Assembly: GCF_901933205.1 (NCBI RefSeq)
Contig: NC_044581.1
Span: forward strand, 9,162,001 to 9,226,000
Reading direction: 5' to 3'
DNA: 64,000 nt
Source: Camarhynchus parvulus
Taxonomy: Eukaryota > Chordata > Aves > Passeriformes > Thraupidae
Shown: one piece after another, positions 60,911 through 64,000 of the stretch
How positions within the stretch are numbered: the first letter of the stretch is position 1
How the letters are laid out: the number at the start of each line of letters is the position of its first letter
Position numbers and translations under genes: made by a program
Notes under the pieces: model-generated
What the model saw: only the letters and a program-made list of their open reading frames with translations
What the model was told of the DNA's origin: nothing
Databases searched by the model: none

Positions 60911-63900
60911 GTGATCAAAGAACCATACTGCCAAAACAGAAAAGTTATTAAATTAGATTAGCTGCAACTACAACTGCTTTGCAACACCACAAAAAAGATT
61001 TTGGTATTTTCCCTGAATAGTCTCATCCTGGTCAAGCTTCATTCAAATAGGCAAGATTTAATTTATCCAGAGTACTGTGAAAAATCACAACATACTCAAA
61101 CATGTTGGCTTGCCAGGATTACCATCTTAATCCCTTACTCTTAATTGCCAGACAATTCTTGACTTCACTGATACCACTTTAGAACACATTCTCCTTTGGT
61201 CCTTCCTCAGTGTTTCTCTAAGCTATCTTGAAGTCACAAGACCCTCTGTTTTTGGTCAGATGCAGCTGTTTGGTTTTCCCTCCTCCCCCCTATCAGCAGA
61301 TTATATAACCACAGCCTATATGACTGATTTGCATTGTGTCCCTGTGTGTCAATCTCTTACATGCAGATACCACCATCCACCAGCTTGTAAAATAAAACGA
61401 CAGTAGCTCAATTTCCTGCAAGCGGTGGTTTATTACTATATATTTAATACTCAGTTATCAAATAAATATTTCTGTTAGAAAGTGTCATTTATATCTAAGA
61501 AAGAAAAAAACAAACAGATTCAAGTAACTTATCCATTCATTCCTTTGTTAGAATAGCACCAGCTGATCCTATTCTTAACCACACGAACACTCTTTTGTAT
61601 AGCAAATGTTAACAGACCAGCACAGACAGCTGTATTTAGACGGATGGCTCGAATTATATATATTAACCACAGTTACCATCTTGTGCAAAGACTTTCTCTC
61701 CTACCTATTTATACAGACATCCAAATCTAAATAGAATCAAAATAATTTAAAAAATAATAAAACTTCAAGTGAAACACAGGTGTGCAAGGTAGCCTGGTAA
61801 ACAGACTTCAAAAGATATCTCACAAGCTCCTCTTACTCAGCCAGGGAAAGCAAACTTTGCAACAGTTCTGGACCAGCTCTTTTGAGCACAAAATCAAATT
61901 TCACCAAGAGCAATCCTCAGTCAACTCACACCGTAAGTTCACAGCTACTGCCAGCATCCAGCCCTTCATTTCCCACTCAATCTAATCATAAGACTACTCT
62001 CTCTTTTCTACCACAACTTGATTTTCTTAAGATTATTTACCTTAATCACAACCTCAGGGAAAAGAACAAAAAGTTCAACCATGCTGAAAACTATCATCAA
62101 CAGCTTTGACTGTTTTCTACTCTCTACCAACAATCCCTGACAGCAATACCAGTCATGAATGCACATTTAGGAAGGGAAAAGGATACTTTACATATTAATG
62201 ATGAAGGCAAAGCTATAAAGACAAGTATTGTGGTGGTGTTTCAGTACAAATCAGTGGTTTTAAGACTTCTACGGCACACATAAATGAAATAACACATACA
62301 TTGTGCCAGTTTTCCCTACAAGAGAACTCTGCCTAGCTGAGGGAAAACCCAGCACCCATCACCACTTCAGAGCACTTGGTATGTGGGCAGGAGACAACTG
62401 CTGAGAAGCCCAAGCAGCTCATGGATGCTCACAGAGAAAGGTCTGACACTAAAACCTTCTGAAAAGATCAGGCATTACTCTGACAGTCACTATAGCAAAA
62501 TGTGCATTTCAGTCATGTTATCCAGTAACAAACCAATAACCCACCAGCTCTAAGTGAAAGGAAAAAAATCTCAGAGGAGAACAGGAGTAAAAGTTTGTAA
62601 ACCAATGAAAGAGACAAATCCAAACATTGCGACCTTAGGCAGAATGAGGCTGCAGCTCATAAAGATGTTTCGAACAGTCACTAATTTCATCACAGAACTG
62701 GGATGTTTTTATACTTTTCAGAAGAAAGGTAAGAGATATCATAAGATTCATTTGTAACAAGATTACCAAATCGTATTACCTAACCAAATGTTAAGTCACA
62801 GGAAATACGAAGAACCCGTTCTCATCTTGTTTCATGATTTCCAATAAAATAAAATAAATACTATGAACCTGAAGCCCAGGGAGGGTAGTTTGATCAGTTC
62901 TTTTAAAGCACTCGTATCATGAGAAAGCAAATAAAATCAACCAGGGAAGATTATTTACATGGAAATATTAACTTCTCCTTCTCTACTTCATAATCCAAGA
63001 ACAAAAGGTAGAAGTTAGAGTGAAACTCATACTACTGTTTCACAGGGTTACAAAACATTAGCCCCTCTTTAGCTCTTAGAATACTTAATCAGAAATAACA
63101 GGAACATTTTAGGCAGGAGGCTGAAGAGCAGCATCAATAACTCACCTGTAACTCTTCATCTTCTGCATACTGAACAGTTTGCAGCCTCTAATCTTAAGTT
63201 AGTTCTGATTTCACATACCAATAAGAAATAGTTTGCATGACACAGAACCCTATAAGATCCCAAAGTCTCAGCTTAGTAGTGTATACTCCAAGTACAGCTT
63301 CTACCTTGTAAAATATCATTCTTTTAAAGAGAAGATGAACCCCTAAAATAAAACTTCAGAAAATATTATAGCAACTCATATTTGCTTTCATTTTGAGAAG
63401 TTTGGCATTTAAAAAGTGTAACGTGTCCTCAGCAGTGTGAAAAACTCAATGCAGTTTAATTGCCTAATAAATTCTAGACAAATTCCCCAAAGTTACACTG
63501 AATAGTATTGCAAAACTGGTGGTGGTGAAGGGAATCGGGGCATCATTACAAAAGCATTCCAGCTAATTCAATTATTCAAGCGTCACATATTACATCCCAA
63601 AGGTCTCTTCATCAAAAAGACCAAACCAGGTGGCACATCAAACACTGTCACTAACAGTTGCAAGCCAGTCTCTTTTAGCAGACTGTGGAGGACCTGAATG
63701 TACTGTAACGCACGTGCTGACTTAGACATTTCAAATGCAGCTGATCCAAGGTGGCACGATGCAATCGGATGCTACTGCAGCTACCCACACTTTTGCAACA
63801 AAGAGCACACCAAAGAGACTTGGTTCACTTCAGAGTGATCTATAGCATTAACTTTGGGCACTGAAGGCTTGAATTTCTTGGTCATAAAAAGATGAAGCTC

Positions 63901-64000
63901 ATCAGTACCTAGAACTGTACCAAATGCTTTTAGTGCTTAACAATACAAAATCAAAGAGACAATTTCTTTGTTCTTTGGGATAAGAATACTGAACAAACAG

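Larger units (their letters stand above)
51316..64000 (-). other. NFATC3: NFATC3 intron 1, 3' portion (at least 12.7 kb)
   Basis: Sequence upstream of exon 2 is AT-rich, with no CpG-rich promoter and no candidate first exon on the minus strand, so exon 1 lies further right. Contents seen are a long interrupted A tract (52695-52725), an (AAT)6 repeat, a G run at 54107-54120 and a nested inverted repeat at 60868-60910. No other gene was recognised; the ORFs are short and scattered. Confidence 0.85.

Noticed and set aside
51316..64000. Search for NFATC3 exon 1 and promoter
   Set aside because: No GC-rich region, no start codon followed by an NFAT N-terminal peptide and no matching donor phase was found, so exon 1 is taken to lie outside the window.
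1..64000. tRNA, rRNA, CRISPR, viral or operon-type features
   Set aside because: None could be supported. The window reads as ordinary vertebrate intron, exon and intergenic DNA.

Overview
This window is vertebrate nuclear DNA, most likely from a bird. It is AT-rich, almost free of interspersed repeats, and carries one gene split into small exons by long GT-AG introns. The one recognisable transposon trace is a short CR1-type LINE 3' end, a family typical of birds and other reptiles. The encoded protein clearly matches mammalian NFATC3 but differs enough to suggest a sauropsid. The exact species cannot be read from the window.

The only gene I can support is NFATC3 (NFAT4/NFATx), the calcineurin-activated transcription factor, on the minus strand. 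Exons 2-10 are present and join in a single open frame: 51315-50196, 42196-42034, 30044-29845, 29176-29004, 28244-28104, 26858-26803, 26168-26042, 24242-23196 and 6103-5979 (TAA stop). They encode 1,050 residues, counting the split first codon. Exon 1 (start codon and extreme N-terminus) lies to the right, beyond 64000, so intron 1 is at least 12.7 kb. Exon 2 holds the calcineurin-docking and phospho-regulatory domain. Exons 3-8 hold the Rel-homology DNA-binding region. Exon 9 is the Ser/Pro/Gln-rich transactivation tail and exon 10 a short C-terminal cap.

Layout from left to right: 1 to about 2640 is intergenic, with a 39-bp tandem duplication, a good plus-strand 5' splice-site match and a cluster of MEF2-like motifs. 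From about 2640 to 5978 is the probable NFATC3 3'UTR. The first canonical minus-strand AATAAA after the stop is more than 3.1 kb away, and a plus-strand AATAAA sits at the same point, which suggests a convergent neighbour. From 5979 to 51315 are the exons and introns. From 51316 to 64000 is part of intron 1. No tRNA, rRNA, CRISPR array, intact transposon or second protein-coding gene was recognised.

The most interesting points are an abrupt GC3 switch inside exon 4, a four-unit degenerate repeat in the exon 9 transactivation domain, an exon 9 donor that encodes an in-frame stop with intronic poly(A) signals behind it, an unexplained 144-codon sense ORF in intron 9, and the motif cluster downstream of the gene. 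I found no clearly novel multi-gene system.
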